A DNA stretch of 64,000 bases from Panopea generosa (lineage: Eukaryota > Mollusca > Bivalvia > Adapedonta > Hiatellidae), in NCBI GenBank assembly GCA_029582155.1, contig CM055906.1, positions 18,648,437 to 18,712,436 on the forward strand, in the 5' to 3' direction. The stretch's first letter is position 1. Every line of letters starts with the position of its first letter. The notes beneath the pieces are model-generated. The model was not told the DNA's origin and did not search any database. It worked only from the letters and a program-made list of their open reading frames with translations. Shown here in pieces: positions 61,846 through 64,000 of this stretch. The position numbers and the translations under genes are program-made.

Positions 61846-63594
61846 CTGAAATACAACAAAGAAATACCTCTGATTTATTAACGCCACCACTATTTTAGCT
61901 CACAAACATATACATCTGCACTTAATCAGCATTTTCAATAAAAAATATGACCATGAGACCTACATTTCAATTTTACTATGGACTCATTTCAGGCCCCCTA
62001 CGACCCGGAAGCACTTCCGTAGTGGTGTGACATCTATAGACGAACTACTGATCATTTTAGAAAGAAACGAAATGGAAATACAACTCTAGCAGACGATATA
62101 GCGTTTTCTGCCATCAGTTCGGTAAAACTACAACGCATGCTGGTATTAACGTATAAGTACACATGTAGGTTCAGATACGTGATAAATGCATCTTAAAGCT
62201 TTCACATTGATTTTGGTAACAAACCCGCTAATTTATCCTTGGGTTTTCGTGCTATAAATTAAACCCTAAGCGAAGCATGTCGGCAATCACCTGAATAGTA
62301 AGCTTAGCGACAGTCATAAAACAATGCTTCAGATATGACATTATAACTGAGTATTGAACATATAGATAAGTGTGACGGACATACGAACGGACCGACGTTG
62401 TAACAAATGGGTATGTATGCGGCTTCTTTGCGTTCAGCTTATTTACTTGCGTGGCTAATTTATATTCAACTGTGTTTCAATCGTCCAAAAAAATACTATC
62501 CCAACACAATTAACAACCCATTCGTGTATGCGGATAAACGGACGGACGAACGGATAAATGAATATAAACCTACGAAAGGGATTTTTTCATTGAAAGGTAT
62601 GAGGCTAGGGTTTCTAATATACACGTAGATATATACACTGCTTGTATTCAGCAGCCAACCTGTGTTAAGGGGTCAATCTTCATTCATTGTGACTGATTTT
62701 GATGGGTTTGGCTGTATTGAACTCAGTTATGATTTGCTAATTTCTATTTACCTCCAGAGTCTGAGTTTGACAGGGAAGCCTTCCTAACATATGAACTGTA
62801 ACTTAGGAACAACCACGGGTGACACCGGCACCATCAGCAAACGTTCCGTTAACATCTGCAATTGATGTAAACAGAATTATGCAAGTCGTTTATGTAAAAC
62901 ATCAAAATATAGTTTCGGCCATCTATTCACTTTTAAAGCGAAACCTTTAATATAACCCAAATATAAGCACATTCCAATAGTTTATTCCAATAATATGTGA
63001 ACGTCTGCTGTTTTGGAAACAAATTAATTTGCATCAATTTTGTTATTTTAAAATCAGATTTGTTGTAAAATGTTTTCTTTTTCTTTACTCTATCAATTAA
63101 TCAGGGGCTTATAAATCCAGGCATACGCAAGAAAGCCCTTGGTTACAATTCGTCAGCAAAAAGAGAACAGAGTAACTCTAAATCTGCATAAAAACCGTGT
63201 ATGTTATTTTCTTCCGAATATGTTAATGGAAGCTCACCTATTTCTCCCGCAGTAGTTATTGCAATGAATGACCAATGTATCTCTGGTTTCTCTTGCTTGA
63301 ACTATACTGCAGTGTTACTAGTTACTCTTGTCGGTCAGCGTGAGCGGCGTGATAAGTGATATAGGATTTTTAGTATAGGATTAAATTCATTTTTTCTGGT
63401 TTTTATGTGTAAAGAATGTCGAATCACGCACAAATCAAATAAAGTCCGAATACATCATTTGTCTAAATTCAGAAGTTTACTTAGGGGAGACCTCTAAACA
63501 TTCTCCGACACCTACCCCTACTTGCAGCACCGCTGATATTTTTTCTGACGTACAGTTCAAACCAGATCAGGTACGCCATTGATGTGTTTTTTTC
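61846..63594. other. Intergenic sequence
   Basis: It contains the ETS-type palindrome described separately and a dispersed repeat piece at 62648-62725 (related to 37382-37556). I see no further gene. Confidence 0.45.
62006..62019. promoter_or_regulatory. Palindromic ETS-type site
   Basis: CGGAAGCACTTCCG consists of two facing CGGAAG half-sites separated by 2 bp, in a GC-rich patch within AT-rich DNA. It lies about 160 bp upstream of the minus-strand exon at 61845. Paired GGAAG sites are common in animal core promoters. Inference only. Confidence 0.3.
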
Positions 63595-63815
63595 TAATTT
63601 AGAATGGGTGGGGTTAACGCCATTTCTATACAGGTTATATATGGCATATTGGAGGAGGAAGACTTAATAATGAATCTGAGTAGAACCACCGTCCTTCCGC
63701 AAGTAACTGACAAACATTTTCGCATAAAGTTTTCGGAGCGAGCGGGACTCGAACCTACGACCTTAGCGGTGAGAGGTAAGTGATCTTGAGACGGCGCCTT
63801 AAATCACGGAGGATC
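63595..63815 (-). mobile_element. tRNA-derived SINE (family C)
   Basis: On the minus strand, box B GTAGGTTCGAGTCCCGCT follows a diverged tRNA-like head. The body contains GTCAGTTACTTGCGGAAGGA and CGGTGGTTCTACTCAG, a segment I associate with molluscan SINE bodies. It shares CAGTTACTTGCGGA with the unit of the 38-bp array. A short hairpin (GCCAT with ATGGC) lies near its end. Boundaries are approximate. Confidence 0.6.
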
Positions 63816-64000
63816 CCTCTGATTTACAAATACATATTGCTAAAATTGTACTTAAAGAAATGGCTTAAACATGTGTCATGTTCGAACATCAATAGAACCG
63901 ACGGCAACATTCAAACCACCACCTTAGTGACCCGGGAAAGAGTTATATATTATAATAACATTGGATACACCAAGAACATAATCTGGAAGTGTATGGTATA

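Overview
This window looks like animal nuclear DNA. It is AT-rich and mostly non-coding, with tRNA-derived SINEs, a Tc1-type transposon, LINE and Gag-Pol relics, long tandem repeats and exons bounded by GT/AG splice sites. The mix of repeats (SINEs ending in ACAACAA, repeats ending GGGCCTCTTGTTT, a Mutator-like transposase, a KMT5A-like SET gene, a His-Me finger gene) suggests a bivalve mollusc. That assignment rests on remembered family patterns, not a search. No prokaryotic or organellar signal is seen.

Layout. 1-19.4 kb: gene-poor AT-rich DNA with scattered SINE relics, two fold-back (MITE-like) elements, a short hairpin and a CT microsatellite. 19.4-25 kb: a decayed minus-strand Gag/protease relic, a 36-bp tandem repeat built on GGCCGTAATTAA, a duplicated block of about 240 bp and a plus-strand LINE reverse-transcriptase relic. 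26.1-27.7 kb: a complete but dead 1.5-kb Tc1 element inserted in a tRNA-Lys-like SINE. 31.5-33.7 kb: a microsatellite and a 66-bp minisatellite interrupted by a 5'-truncated SINE.

34.0-54.9 kb: a putative plus-strand gene of the KMT5A/SETD8-like SET-domain family, seen as up to five short exons. Its largest intron holds three consecutive tandem arrays with units of 49, 38 and 54 bp. The 54-bp array alone covers about 11.2 kb and carries higher-order duplications of about 1,997 and 553 bp.

55-64 kb: further SINEs (one with a perfect 12-bp target-site duplication), a frameshifted Mutator-like DDE transposase on the plus strand, a TGAG microsatellite, and a convergent minus-strand gene for a small His-Me finger, homing-endonuclease-like protein, also frameshifted. 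Behind it is a possible zinc-binding exon and a palindromic ETS-type promoter site.

The only candidates for living host genes are the SET-domain gene and possibly the minus-strand genes near 61-62 kb. Nearly all other open frames are chance or repeat-driven. The least explained structures are the satellite-filled intron and the transposase/endonuclease pair.
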